A stretch of 64,000 nucleotides of DNA, taken from NCBI RefSeq assembly GCF_048007105.1, contig NZ_CP180352.1, forward strand, positions 744,001 to 808,000, given 5' to 3'. The stretch is from Minwuia sp048007105. GTDB taxonomy: Bacteria; Pseudomonadota; Alphaproteobacteria; Minwuiales; Minwuiaceae. Under the pieces are notes generated by a model. That model did no database searches and was not told where the DNA came from. It saw only the letters and a program-made list of their open reading frames with translations. Shown here piece after piece: positions 28,314 to 37,898 of the stretch. Positions within the stretch are counted from its first letter, which is position 1. The number at the start of each line of letters is the position of its first letter. Made by a program: the position numbers and the translations under genes.

Positions 28314-28515
28314 CGACGACACACGGCCGGGCACCGACCCGGCCCGCACACCCCGACCCCGACACCAGGTCATCCGGCCGCCGGCCTGACGCCGCGACCC
28401 CCAACGCGGCAGCGGGGCGAGGTGCGCTCGGATAACAACAAGAAGAAACGACCCCTTGAAGGCGCGAACGAGTATCCGTACCGCGTAGCGTAAGACGAGT
28501 AGCGCTGAACCTCAT

Positions 28516-28548
28516 TGGCCCGGAAGCCCTGCTTCCGGGCCTTTTATT
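28516..28548 (+). terminator. Intrinsic terminator (plus strand)
   Basis: GGCCCGGAAG-CCCTG-CTTCCGGGCC followed by TTTTATT. It lies about 200 bases after the RcnB-like gene and could end its transcript or a small RNA. Confidence 0.8.
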
Positions 28549-28598
28549 GCTAGTATCAACAACATTCAAGTGCGTATATGCTGGCTTGCGGCGCTGTT

Positions 28599-29657
28599 CT
28601 ATCTTGTTCCGGTCGGGAATAGGGAAAGCTGCCGCACTAGCTGTTTGAACGATCCGCTGTCGGGCGGTGACGTGCGGACTAATTTGATCCCGCGCTCCCA
28701 AGACAAATAGTGAGAACTTTGATCCGATGGGTCAAAAACCACAACACCACTCTGGGATCGTAGAATGATCGGACGATCTTCAAAAATCTTGTGCTCAGCT
28801 TCATATATATCAAACATTGATGTACGCTGAGTCCACTCAGCTCTCTCAACACCTAAAAAGAACGAGCCAAATGTTAACAGCAATGCCAGACTCGCCCTAG
28901 TACCATTTTGAATTACGCCTGATAACCAGAAATTAGAATCCGGCCTAGAACCTTTTGTCAGCGGCAGAAATTCCAGCATCCTTATTATTGAGCCACGGAG
29001 TGAATAAATTGAAAGCAATATAACAAATACTATCAAAATTTTTACTGCGAAATCAATAGTATTCACACCCCCAACATATATGAGTGAGAATATCACTAAC
29101 GAATTAGTATAGAAAAAAATTGATTCTAATCTATCTAGTTTTTGCTCTCGGCTCCTAGAAAAACCAATAATCTTTTCCTTTTCCAAGTCTGATAAATCTA
29201 ACTTAACCCTATTGCGATCCCTATCCACAAAACTGAGCTTCCGAATTGAGTATCTTATTTCATAACGCTCCAAGATAAGCATTCTTGCAAATTCTATCGT
29301 CCTTAGTGCAATAATTGTGTGCCCGAAATAATTAAAAAAGAGAAATGTAGTAAGTCGTCCCAACCCCAGAGAGGCTACAATAAGAAGGGATACTCCCCAG
29401 AAAAAACTCGAAATTGCAGAAAAATCCAAAATTCCAATAATCTCATGGTCGAAAAATACCAAATATGAGAAAAAATGAATGAATCCTATTGATGTATAAA
29501 CCGAGAAAACTTGGAATCCATTCTTCGCCAATTCACGATAATCAATTTCCAAAAGCCGTTCGACCAGCCCGCTCAAACGCTCGAACGTTTGACTACGGGC
29601 TGGAGCAATCAAAGAAGAGCGCTTTTCACGCCGCCTATATTGCGACTTATTTATCAT
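28599..29657 (-). CDS. AT-rich multi-pass membrane protein, probably acquired
   Basis: 352 aa. About six hydrophobic segments are visible (for example VFSVYTSIGFIHFFSYLVFF, WGVSLLIVASLGLG, IFFYTNSLVIFSLIYVGGV, ILIVFVILLSIYSLRG, ASLALLLTFGSFFLGV). Between them are charged cytoplasmic loops and a soluble C-terminal tail of about 75 residues (from RTSMFDIYEAEHKIFEDRP). I recognise no family. Base composition and codon use (many AAA, ATA, TTA) differ sharply from all neighbours, which marks recent horizontal transfer. It stands alone between two terminators, with no mobile-element gene in sight. Confidence 0.8.
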   Translation of the reverse strand: MINKSQYRRREKRSSLIAPARSQTFERLSGLVERLLEIDYRELAKNGFQVFSVYTSIGFIHFFSYLVFFDHEIIGILDFSAISSFFWGVSLLIVASLGLGRLTTFLFFNYFGHTIIALRTIEFARMLILERYEIRYSIRKLSFVDRDRNRVKLDLSDLEKEKIIGFSRSREQKLDRLESIFFYTNSLVIFSLIYVGGVNTIDFAVKILIVFVILLSIYSLRGSIIRMLEFLPLTKGSRPDSNFWLSGVIQNGTRASLALLLTFGSFFLGVERAEWTQRTSMFDIYEAEHKIFEDRPIILRSQSGVVVFDPSDQSSHYLSWERGIKLVRTSPPDSGSFKQLVRQLSLFPTGTR

Positions 29658-29687
29658 CCATAAAAAGTATCAGCTCCCACCCAAAAG

Positions 29688-29720
29688 AAAAAGGGGCGGC
29701 CCGAAGACCGCCCCTTCCCG
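29688..29720 (-). terminator. Terminator of the thiolase gene
   Basis: AAGGGGCGG/CCGCCCCTT stem (29691-29699 with 29708-29716); on the minus strand it is followed by TTTCTTTTGG. Confidence 0.8.
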
Positions 29721-29742
29721 GTTCTGTCCCTGATGGACCGGA

Positions 29743-30951
29743 TCAGGCGCCGTGCAGGCCCACGATCGCGATCGACGACACGTTCTGGTGCGGCGCGCCG
29801 CCCAGATTGTGGGTCATGCCGATCTTCGGATCCTTCAGCTGACGCTTGTCGGCGCGGCCGAGCAGCTGGCTGTACATTTCGTACAGCATGCGCAGGCCGG
29901 AGGCGCCGATCGGGTGGCCGAAGCACTTCAGGCCGCCGTCGATCTGCGCCGGCACCTTGCCGTCGGCGTCGTAGAAACCGTCCAGGAAATCCTTCCAGGC
30001 TTCGCCTTCCTTCGAGATGTAGAGGTCCTCGGTGGTGACCAGCTCGGTGATCGAGAAGCAGTCATGGCACTCGAACATCGACACTTCTTCGCGCGGATCC
30101 TTGATGCCGGCTTCCTGGTAGGCGCGCTTCGCGGCCTGCCGGGTGGTCATGAAGTAGGAACCGTCCCAGGAGCTGTGCTGGGCTTCCAGACCGTTGGACA
30201 CGGCCAGCTGCAGCGCCTTCACCGTGACCATCTCGGCGCGCTTGCGGCCCAGCTTCTCGGCGATCTCGGGGGTGGTGACGATGGCGGCGGCGGAACCGTC
30301 GGAGACGCCGCAGCAGTCGAACAGGCCCAGCGGCTCGGCGATCATCGGCGCATTCAGCACCGTGTCCATCGAGACTTCCTTCTGCAGGTGGGCCTTCGGG
30401 TTCTTGGCGCCGTTGGCGTGGCTCTTCACCGACACCTGGCCGATGGCCCGCTTCAGGTCCTCGGCCTTCACGCCATGCTTCTGACGGTAGGCGGTGGCCA
30501 GCTGCGCGAAGTTGCCCGGCGCCGAGGCGTTCGGGTTCATCATGTCGTTCAGCGGGCCGCGGCCACGCTGCGGCAGGCCGCCATAGCCGGTGTCCTTCAG
30601 CTTCTCGACGCCGACGGCCAGAGCGATATCGGCCGCGCCTGAGGCGACGGCGTAGACCGCGCCGCGGAAGGCTTCGGTGCCGGAGGCGCACATGTTCTCG
30701 ACCCGGGTCACCGGGATGTAGGGCAGGCGCAGCGCGGTCGCGAGCGGCAGGGCCGACTTGCCGACATGCACTTCCTCGATGGCGGTGGAGAACCAGGCCG
30801 CATCGATCTGGCTGGTCTCGATGCCGGCGTCCTTGAGGGCTTCCTCATAGGCTTCCAGCATCAGGTCTTCGGCGTCGCAGTCCCAGCGCTCGCCGAACTT
30901 CGAACAGCCCATGCCAAGAATGGCTACCTTGTCGCGAATTCCGGACGGCAT
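29743..30951 (-). CDS. Thiolase-family acyltransferase (SCP-x/lipid-transfer type)
   Basis: 402 aa. The N-terminus DKVAILGMGCSKFGERWDCD, the nucleophile region RVENMCASGTEAFRGA (Cys), the ECHDCFSITELVTTEDL segment and the C-terminal GGLKCFGHPIGASGLRM and THNLGG place it in the thiolase group related to SCP-x. Members act on acyl-CoA beta-oxidation intermediates; the substrate here is unknown. No hydratase or dehydrogenase gene accompanies it, although the small DUF35 zinc protein that often does may lie elsewhere. It is a single-gene unit. Confidence 0.9.
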   Translation of the reverse strand: MPSGIRDKVAILGMGCSKFGERWDCDAEDLMLEAYEEALKDAGIETSQIDAAWFSTAIEEVHVGKSALPLATALRLPYIPVTRVENMCASGTEAFRGAVYAVASGAADIALAVGVEKLKDTGYGGLPQRGRGPLNDMMNPNASAPGNFAQLATAYRQKHGVKAEDLKRAIGQVSVKSHANGAKNPKAHLQKEVSMDTVLNAPMIAEPLGLFDCCGVSDGSAAAIVTTPEIAEKLGRKRAEMVTVKALQLAVSNGLEAQHSSWDGSYFMTTRQAAKRAYQEAGIKDPREEVSMFECHDCFSITELVTTEDLYISKEGEAWKDFLDGFYDADGKVPAQIDGGLKCFGHPIGASGLRMLYEMYSQLLGRADKRQLKDPKIGMTHNLGGAPHQNVSSIAIVGLHGA

Positions 30952-31050
30952 TCTTCAAATCCTCCCACGTGGATCGGTTGCTGGTCGTGAACCTATCATG
31001 AAATGGCGCGAGTCTGCATAAGTCAAATGCATCACCGGTCTGCGCCAGCC

Positions 31051-31671
31051 TCAGGACGCGGCGGCGGCGCGGCGTTCCCCAAGCGCCTGCTGCACGATCT
31101 GCACGGACGACCAGAGGAACAGAGCCGCCATCACCGCGGCGACGATGAGATCGGGCCAGCCGGTGGAACTGCCCCAGACCCCGGCGGCCGCCAGCATCAC
31201 CGCGACATTGCCGATGGCGTCGTTGCGGCTGCACAGCCAGACAGAGCGGACATTGGCGTCGCCCTCGCGGTAACTCATCAGCAGAGCCACGCTGATCAGG
31301 TTTGCCGTCAGCGCCATGAAACCGACCGCGCCCATGGTCGCCGCTTCCGGCACGCCCTGGACAAGGACGCCATGCGCCGTGCTGCCCAGCACCCAGAGGC
31401 CCATCAGCGCCAGGCTGATCCCCTTCGCCAGCGCCGCGGTGGCCCGCACGCGCAGCGACATGCCGATCACGGCGAGCGAAAGTCCGTAGGTCAGCGCGTC
31501 GCCGAGGAAATCCAGCGCATCCGCCTGCAGGGCGTGCGATCCGGACAGCGCGCCGGCGACGATCTCCACGCCGAACATCGCCGCGTTGATGGCGATGACG
31601 ATCCACAGCCGGCGCCGGTAGCCGGCGGAAACGCCATCGAAAGTCTGATCCTGACCGCAACAGCCGCTCAT
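31051..31671 (-). CDS. Cation diffusion facilitator-family transporter
   Basis: 206 aa, about six transmembrane segments. The paired metal-site motifs SHALQADALDFLGDALTYG (helix II) and CSRNDAIGNVAVM (helix V) identify the CDF fold, and N-terminal MSGCCGQDQ may bind metal. The protein lacks the usual C-terminal cytoplasmic domain and is shorter than typical CDFs (about 300 aa), like the compact cation transporters found next to MerR regulators. It probably exports Zn2+, Cd2+ or a similar ion using the proton gradient. A divergent MerR gene and a MerR-type promoter imply metal induction. Confidence 0.87.
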   Translation of the reverse strand: MSGCCGQDQTFDGVSAGYRRRLWIVIAINAAMFGVEIVAGALSGSHALQADALDFLGDALTYGLSLAVIGMSLRVRATAALAKGISLALMGLWVLGSTAHGVLVQGVPEAATMGAVGFMALTANLISVALLMSYREGDANVRSVWLCSRNDAIGNVAVMLAAAGVWGSSTGWPDLIVAAVMAALFLWSSVQIVQQALGERRAAAAS

Positions 31672-31700
31672 CGGGGCCTCCTTTTCCTCAAGAGGCCCCC

Positions 31701-31731
31701 TATCTAGGATCTATAGCGACTAGAGGTTCAA
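31701..31731 (-). promoter_or_regulatory. MerR-type promoter of the cation transporter gene
   Basis: On the minus strand, TTGAAC (31726-31731) and TAGATA (31701-31706) are 19 bases apart, the overlong spacing that MerR activators correct. The spacer carries a near-dyad CTCTAG/CTATAGAT. It lies in the spacer between the transporter and merR genes. Confidence 0.65.
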
Positions 31732-31743
31732 GGGATATTCCGC

Positions 31744-32163
31744 ATGTTGTCCATCGGCGAGATGTCGAGGCGGACCGGCGTCAAGGTGCCGACCATCCGC
31801 TACTACGAACTGACGGGCCTGCTGGCCGCGCCGGACCGCACCGACGGCAACCAGCGCCGGTACGAACCGGCAGCCCTGGAGCGGCTGCACTTCATCCGCC
31901 ACTGCCGCGATCTCGGCTTCGCGCTGGAGGCGGTGCGGGATCTGCTGGATCTGGGGCAGGACCCCGACCAGCCCTGCCATGAGGCCGACGCCATCGCCCG
32001 CGCCCACCTGGCCGATGTCCGCGCCCGCATCGCCCGGCTGCAGCGGCTGGAGGCCGAACTGCAACGCATCTCGACCGCCTGCGCGCACGGCGCCGTCGGC
32101 GACTGCGCGGTCATCCAGAGCCTGTCGGATCACGACCTCTGCGAGACGGAGCACTGGGTCTGA
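31744..32163 (+). CDS. MerR-family metal-responsive regulator
   Basis: 139 aa. The winged helix-turn-helix is at residues 1-70 (LSIGEMSRRTGVKVPTIRYYELTGLL, then RRYEPAALERLHFIRHCRDLGF). The dimerisation coiled coil follows. The C-terminus holds cysteines at about residues 79, 112 and 119 (CHEAD, STACAHGAVGDC) that fit a ZntR/CadR-like metal site. It should sense excess metal and activate the divergent transporter gene by untwisting its 19-bp-spacer promoter. Zinc, cadmium or lead specificity cannot be decided by eye. Confidence 0.9.
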   Translation: MLSIGEMSRRTGVKVPTIRYYELTGLLAAPDRTDGNQRRYEPAALERLHFIRHCRDLGFALEAVRDLLDLGQDPDQPCHEADAIARAHLADVRARIARLQRLEAELQRISTACAHGAVGDCAVIQSLSDHDLCETEHWV

Positions 32164-32177
32164 CGCGATACTTCATT

Positions 32178-32254
32178 CTGCTGTCCCCGGGCCTGACCCG
32201 GGGACCTGTCCTTGCAACCATCCGGACGGCCGAACCTCGAGGCCCCCGGGTCAG
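32178..32254 (-). repeat. Palindromic element, family C, intergenic copy
   Basis: Two hairpins (GTCCCCGGG/CCCGGGGAC at 32182-32205; CCCCCGGG/CCCGGGGG near 32233-32253). The whole aligns with the reverse complement of the element inside cobK (10291-10366). It lies after the merR gene. Confidence 0.75.
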
Positions 32255-32395
32255 GCCCGGGGGCGGCAGAGAATCTCGAGAAGTCCGGGCCGGGCCCGTC
32301 TGGCGAGGAGGATCAGAGCACCGCAGCGGCGATCGGCCCGGCCGGTCGGGCGACAGCGGAGCCCCCACCTATCATCCCCGGACGCGCGGTTTCCC

Positions 32396-33634
32396 CTAGT
32401 TCCGGACTGGCAGGTCCGCTTCGGGGTTGGCGCGGATCTGGTGGATCGACAGGTCGGCGCCGTTGAACTCTTCCTCTTCCGACAACCGGATGCCCATGAT
32501 GGCCTTCAGCCCGCCATAGACGATGAAGCCGCAGACCAGGGCGAAGACGGCGCCGATCACGGAGCCGACCAGCTGCGACATGAAGGTCACGCCGCCCAGG
32601 CCGCCCAGCGATTCCGAACCGAAGATGCCGGCGGCGATGCCACCCCACAGGCCGCAGAGCCCGTGCAGCGGCCAGACGCCCAGCACGTCGTCGATCTTCC
32701 AGCGGTTGTGGCAGAGCTGGAAGAAGACCACGAAGATGACGCCGGCGACCGCGCCGACGACCAGGCTGCCCAGCGGGTGCATCACGTTGGAGCCGGCGCA
32801 GACCGCGACCAGTCCGGCCAGCGCGCCGTTGTGCACGAAGCCCGGGTCGTTGCGCCCGGCGACCAGCGCCGCGAGGATGCCGCCGCCCATCGCAAGCAGC
32901 GAGTTCATGGCGACCAGACCGTTGATGCCCTCGACCGACTGCGCGCTCATCACGTTGAAGCCGAACCAGCCGATGCAGAGCAGCCAGGTGCCCAGCGCCA
33001 GGAAGGGGATGTTCGACGGCGGAATGCCGACCGGCGTGCCGTCCTTGCGGTAGCGGCCCTTGCGCACGCCCAGCATGACCACGGCGCCGAGCGCGATCCA
33101 GCCGCCCACGGCGTGGACCACGATGGAGCCGGCGAAATCGTTCATCGGGGCACCGAAGGCGCTTTCCAGCCAGCCCTGGAAGCCGTAATTGCCGTTCCAG
33201 ACCAGCCCCTCGAAGAAGGGATAGACGAGGCCGACGATGATCGCGGTCGCCATCGCCTGCGGCCAGAACTTGGCGCGCTCGGCGATGCCGCCGGAGATGA
33301 TCGCCGGGATCGCCGCGGCGAAGGTCAGCAGGAAGAAGAACTTCACCAGACCGAAGCCGGACATGCCGTAGTCCAGCCCCTCGACCGTCTCGGCGCCGGA
33401 CAGCACCGCGGCGCTGACCAGGAAGCCGGTGCCGTAGGCGACCAGGTAGCCGACGAAGAAATAGGCCACCGTGGAGATCGAGAAGTCGACCAGGATCTTC
33501 ACCAGGGCGTTGACCTGGTTCTTGTGGCGGACCGTGCCGACCTCGAGAAACGCGAAGCCCGAATGCATCGCGAAAACGAGAATCGCGCCGATCAGCACGA
33601 AAAAGACGTCGAGTCCCGAAACCACCTGTTCCAT
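32396..33634 (-). CDS. amt: Ammonium transporter (Amt family)
   Basis: 412 aa from ATG 33634, with GGAGGGGAC upstream. There are about eleven transmembrane helices and conserved Amt sequence: AMHSGFAFLEVGTVRHKNQ, FAGSIVVHAVGGWIALGA, GWFGFNVMSA and the pore histidine region WPLHGLCGLWGG. Unlike the next gene it has no cleaved signal peptide. It transports ammonium into the cell. It is the second amt gene in tandem with glnK-amtB, separated from it by 258 bases and a terminator, so it probably has its own promoter. Confidence 0.93.
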   Translation of the reverse strand: MEQVVSGLDVFFVLIGAILVFAMHSGFAFLEVGTVRHKNQVNALVKILVDFSISTVAYFFVGYLVAYGTGFLVSAAVLSGAETVEGLDYGMSGFGLVKFFFLLTFAAAIPAIISGGIAERAKFWPQAMATAIIVGLVYPFFEGLVWNGNYGFQGWLESAFGAPMNDFAGSIVVHAVGGWIALGAVVMLGVRKGRYRKDGTPVGIPPSNIPFLALGTWLLCIGWFGFNVMSAQSVEGINGLVAMNSLLAMGGGILAALVAGRNDPGFVHNGALAGLVAVCAGSNVMHPLGSLVVGAVAGVIFVVFFQLCHNRWKIDDVLGVWPLHGLCGLWGGIAAGIFGSESLGGLGGVTFMSQLVGSVIGAVFALVCGFIVYGGLKAIMGIRLSEEEEFNGADLSIHQIRANPEADLPVRN

Positions 33635-33808
33635 TGAATTGTCCCCTCCAGACACCCTCGCCGGCCGGCGCTGCAAGGGCGTCCGGCTCGTGAATTGCGC
33701 CAGAGTGTATCAATGTGATCCGGAAATGGGCAGGCCCGGAATCGCGGGCGTTCTCAGGGGGATAGACCGGGACGGACGGCGCGGTTCAGGAAGCGGCGCC
33801 TGCGCAAA

Positions 33809-33842
33809 GAAAAATGGCCCGGCGCTGAACGCCGGGCCATGG
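33809..33842 (-). terminator. Terminator of amtB
   Basis: ATGGCCCGGC/GCCGGGCCAT stem (33814-33823 with 33831-33840), followed on the minus strand by TTTTTCTTTG. Confidence 0.85.
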
Positions 33843-33892
33843 GGAGGAGGGCGGCCCCGGAGAGGAAGGGCCGCCCCGTCTTGCGGTTTCGG

Positions 33893-35230
<1,338 letters not shown>

Positions 35231-35252
35231 CTGTCTTGAATCTCCCTGAAAC

Positions 35253-35591
35253 TCAGAGCGCGTCTGCGTCGGTTTCGCCGGTGCGGATCCGCATCGCGCT
35301 GACCACATCCAGAACGAAGATCTTGCCGTCGCCGATCTGGCCGGTGCCGGCCGCCTGGCGGATCGCCTCGACCGCCTGCTCGACCATGTCGGCCTTCACG
35401 ACGATCTCGATCTTCACCTTCGGCAGAAAGCTGACGGCGTATTCGGCGCCGCGGTAGATTTCGGTATGGCCCTTCTGACGGCCGTACCCCTTGACTTCCG
35501 TGGCCGTCAGCCCGTCGATCCCGAGCGCGGTAAGCGCCTCGCGGACCTCGTCCAGCTTGAACGGCTTGATCACGGCCATGATGAGTTTCAT
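35253..35591 (-). CDS. glnK: Nitrogen regulatory protein P-II
   Basis: 112 aa from ATG 35591. Full PII sequence: MKLIMAVIKPFKLDEVREAL, T-loop with uridylylation site Tyr51 (RGAEYAVSFLPK), the ATP-binding TGQIGDGKIFV and the C-terminal RIRTGETD. It binds ATP/ADP and 2-oxoglutarate and controls AmtB, adenylyltransferase and NtrB. It is cotranscribed with amtB. An NtrC-like dyad and sigma54-like elements lie upstream, consistent with induction under nitrogen limitation. Confidence 0.96.
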   Translation of the reverse strand: MKLIMAVIKPFKLDEVREALTALGIDGLTATEVKGYGRQKGHTEIYRGAEYAVSFLPKVKIEIVVKADMVEQAVEAIRQAAGTGQIGDGKIFVLDVVSAMRIRTGETDADAL

Positions 35592-35648
35592 GCGCCACTC
35601 CCTCGCGTAGTTCACAGGGCCAACAGCGGCCCCGACTGGCGCAGGGAT

Positions 35649-35712
35649 TACAAGCAGCGTGCCGGAATGCAATTTCCCATGAAATTCAACGACTTGAGCA
35701 AATTGTGCTCAA
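35649..35712 (-). promoter_or_regulatory. NtrC-like dyad and sigma54-like element upstream of glnK
   Basis: On the minus strand CGGCACGCTGCTTGTA (35649-35664) resembles the -24/-12 consensus, with two mismatches. A perfect 7-bp inverted repeat TTGAGCA/TGCTCAA with a 5-bp spacer (35694-35712) lies just upstream, in the form expected for an NtrC site. Inferred by eye. Confidence 0.5.
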
Positions 35713-35771
35713 AAAATGCCCTTCACGGCCTGTTCATACTGATCAAAAAACATGCAAAATCCAGATTTTGC

Positions 35772-37142
35772 CTATCTGCTGAACAATTCCGTGCAGACGG
35801 CCTCGATTGCCTTGCCCGTACGCAGCAGGCCGCCTTCGCCATTCGCCCCGGCGGTGGCCATCAGTCCGACCGGCAGACCCTCGCTCCAGCCGCAGGGCAG
35901 CGACAGCGCGCAGAGACCCAGGAAGTTGATGCGCCGGGTGTTGAAGGACGACAGCAGGGCGAATCTGCTGTGCCGGGCCTCGTCGGCGGACACCTCCGCG
36001 ATCGAGGGTGCAACAACTGGCGTCGTCGACTGGATCACGGCGTCGTAGCCCGCCGCCTCCCGCCGCCAGACCCGGGCAAGGTCGGGAAAGCGCCGGCGCA
36101 TGATCTCGGCGTCCACGGCGCTGGCGTCCCGGCCCGCGGAAATCCGGTCGCGGATTGGTTTGTAGAGCTTGCCCGGGTTAGCCTCGACGGTCTCGCCCCA
36201 GAGCGCCCAGCCTTCCAGCGTGATCGGGTTGCCGTGCTGGATCACCAGATCGTCCACCGCCTCGTAGGAATCCAGCCGCGCCTCGTCGACCGTGGCCCCG
36301 GTGCGCCGCAGCGCCTCGACCGCGGCCTCGATCGCATCGGCGACCCCCGGTTCCAGCTCGTTCTCGTCATGGCCCCGCGCCCAGAGCAGGCGGAGGTGCG
36401 ACGGGTTGACGCCGCCCAGGTCGGCCATCGGCCGTCCGGACATGATCGAAAAGAGGGCATTCGCGTCGGCGACGTCCCTGGTCAGCGGCCCCACGGTGTC
36501 CAGCGACGGAGCCAGCGGAATGGCGCCCTCCAGCGAGATCGCGCCCCAGGTGGTCTTCAGCCCGGTGATGCCGTTGAAGGCCGCCGGAATGCGCACCGAT
36601 CCGCCCGTGTCGGAGCCGATGCCTGCCGGCGCAAGCCCTGCCGCGACCGAGGTGCCGGCCCCGGCGGAGCTGCCGCCCGGCACGCGCGGATCGCCCTGCG
36701 GGCTGTGCGGATTGGCCGGCGTGCCCGTGTGCGGGTTCACGCCCAGGCCCGAATACGCGAGGTCGGGCAGGTTGGTCTTGCCCAGGCAGACCGCGCCGGC
36801 GGCGGTCGCGCGGCGCAGCGGCTCGGCATCCCGGTCCGGCACGCGGCCCGCGAACAGCGCCGAAGCGCCTTCAGTGGGATGGTTGGCGGTGTCGAACAGG
36901 TCCTTCCAGCCGATCGGCACGCCGTCCAGCGGGGACAGCACCATGCCGGCGGCGGCGCGGCGGCGGGCGGCGATGGCCTCCCCATAGGCACGCTCGCGGG
37001 TCAGCGAGACGAAGGTCCGGCGGTCGGGATCGGCGGCCTCGATCCGGTCGAGGAAATGATCCGCCAGTGCGACAGGATCGATCTCCCCCGCCTTGACCCC
37101 GCGCCCCAGTTCCAGCGCCGTCATCTCGTGCCACTCGGTCAT
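35772..37142 (-). CDS. Amidase-signature family hydrolase
   Basis: 456 aa. The Ser-cisSer-Lys triad is visible: Lys80 (VPIGWKDLF), cis-Ser158 (VPGGSSAG) and nucleophile Ser182 (GSDTGGSVRIPAAFNG). This is the size of stand-alone amidases rather than GatA, which would come with gatB and gatC. It hydrolyses an amide or urea-type substrate of unknown identity. Its position near ammonium transporters is suggestive of nitrogen scavenging, but the genes are separate transcription units. Confidence 0.88.
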   Translation of the reverse strand: MTEWHEMTALELGRGVKAGEIDPVALADHFLDRIEAADPDRRTFVSLTRERAYGEAIAARRRAAAGMVLSPLDGVPIGWKDLFDTANHPTEGASALFAGRVPDRDAEPLRRATAAGAVCLGKTNLPDLAYSGLGVNPHTGTPANPHSPQGDPRVPGGSSAGAGTSVAAGLAPAGIGSDTGGSVRIPAAFNGITGLKTTWGAISLEGAIPLAPSLDTVGPLTRDVADANALFSIMSGRPMADLGGVNPSHLRLLWARGHDENELEPGVADAIEAAVEALRRTGATVDEARLDSYEAVDDLVIQHGNPITLEGWALWGETVEANPGKLYKPIRDRISAGRDASAVDAEIMRRRFPDLARVWRREAAGYDAVIQSTTPVVAPSIAEVSADEARHSRFALLSSFNTRRINFLGLCALSLPCGWSEGLPVGLMATAGANGEGGLLRTGKAIEAVCTELFSR

Positions 37143-37209
37143 CGAATCCCTCCGCCCTTCGCCTCCGGCATCTAACCGGAAGGAGGGAGCGGACGGAAGC
37201 GCGCGTCGG

Positions 37210-37893
37210 TCAGCGGCGGATCCATCGCAGCAGGTTCAGGACCGAAATCAGCGATCCGGCGACATAGGTCAGGGCGCAGGCCCGGAGGATATTCCGGGCC
37301 GCCGGCATGTGTTCCGGCGGCAGGTACCCGCCCTGCTCCAGAATCGGCAGCGCCTTGCGGAACGAGGCATCGAGCTCGACCGGCAGGGTCAGCCCATGCA
37401 CGATCACCCGTACCAGAGACAGCCCGATGCCGGCCAGCAGAACCGTGATGCCCATGGCGCGGCTCGGTCCGAAGGCGATCAGGAACGGCGACAGCATCAG
37501 GATGCCACTGCCGATCCGGTCGATCCAGAATGCCTGCTTCACCAGAACCGTCCGGCGTCTGAGTCCCGGATCGCCCTGATGGTCCTGCAGGGCATGCCCG
37601 AACTCGTGCGTGGCAACGGTGACGGCGGTGATCGACCGGCCGTCGAAACTCCGCGGGGAGAGACGGATGGCCCTGGCATCCGGGTCGTAGTGGTCGCCGT
37701 CATGATCGATGCGTTCGACCCGGACGCCCTCCATCCCGTGGGTCCTGACCAGATGTTCGGCCAGTTCGCCGCCGGTGCCACGACAATCTGGACGGTCATC
37801 GGCGTGGCGGCTCAGGGTGTGACGAGCCCAGAGCTGCGGTCCGACGAACAGCAGAAGCCCGAGCACCAGACCCAGAAAGCCCAGCACCAGCAC
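37210..37893 (-). CDS. Zinc metallopeptidase, YugP type
   Basis: 227 aa with a GTG start. An N-terminal transmembrane helix, the zinc motif HEFGH (residues 96-100, in VTVATHEFGHALQDHQGD), then two or three further hydrophobic segments (IGSGILMLSPFLIAFGP, MGITVLLAGIGLSLVRVIV) match the YugP/PF04298 membrane protease family. PVELDASFRKALPIL carries the downstream acidic ligand region. Substrates are unknown. It lies 5 bases downstream of the ABC exporter gene, so the two are probably cotranscribed. Confidence 0.88.
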   Translation of the reverse strand: MLVLGFLGLVLGLLLFVGPQLWARHTLSRHADDRPDCRGTGGELAEHLVRTHGMEGVRVERIDHDGDHYDPDARAIRLSPRSFDGRSITAVTVATHEFGHALQDHQGDPGLRRRTVLVKQAFWIDRIGSGILMLSPFLIAFGPSRAMGITVLLAGIGLSLVRVIVHGLTLPVELDASFRKALPILEQGGYLPPEHMPAARNILRACALTYVAGSLISVLNLLRWIRR

Positions 37894-37898
37894 GGGGC

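Noticed and set aside
32182..32254. GC hairpins read as a terminator of the merR gene
   Set aside because: No T tail follows either hairpin and the unit matches the dispersed element in cobK, so it is called a repeat; some termination effect is still possible.
35592..35771. Signal peptide or N-terminal extension of GlnK from an upstream start
   Set aside because: The canonical PII start MKLIMAVIKPF is at 35591; the upstream in-frame codons do not match the family.
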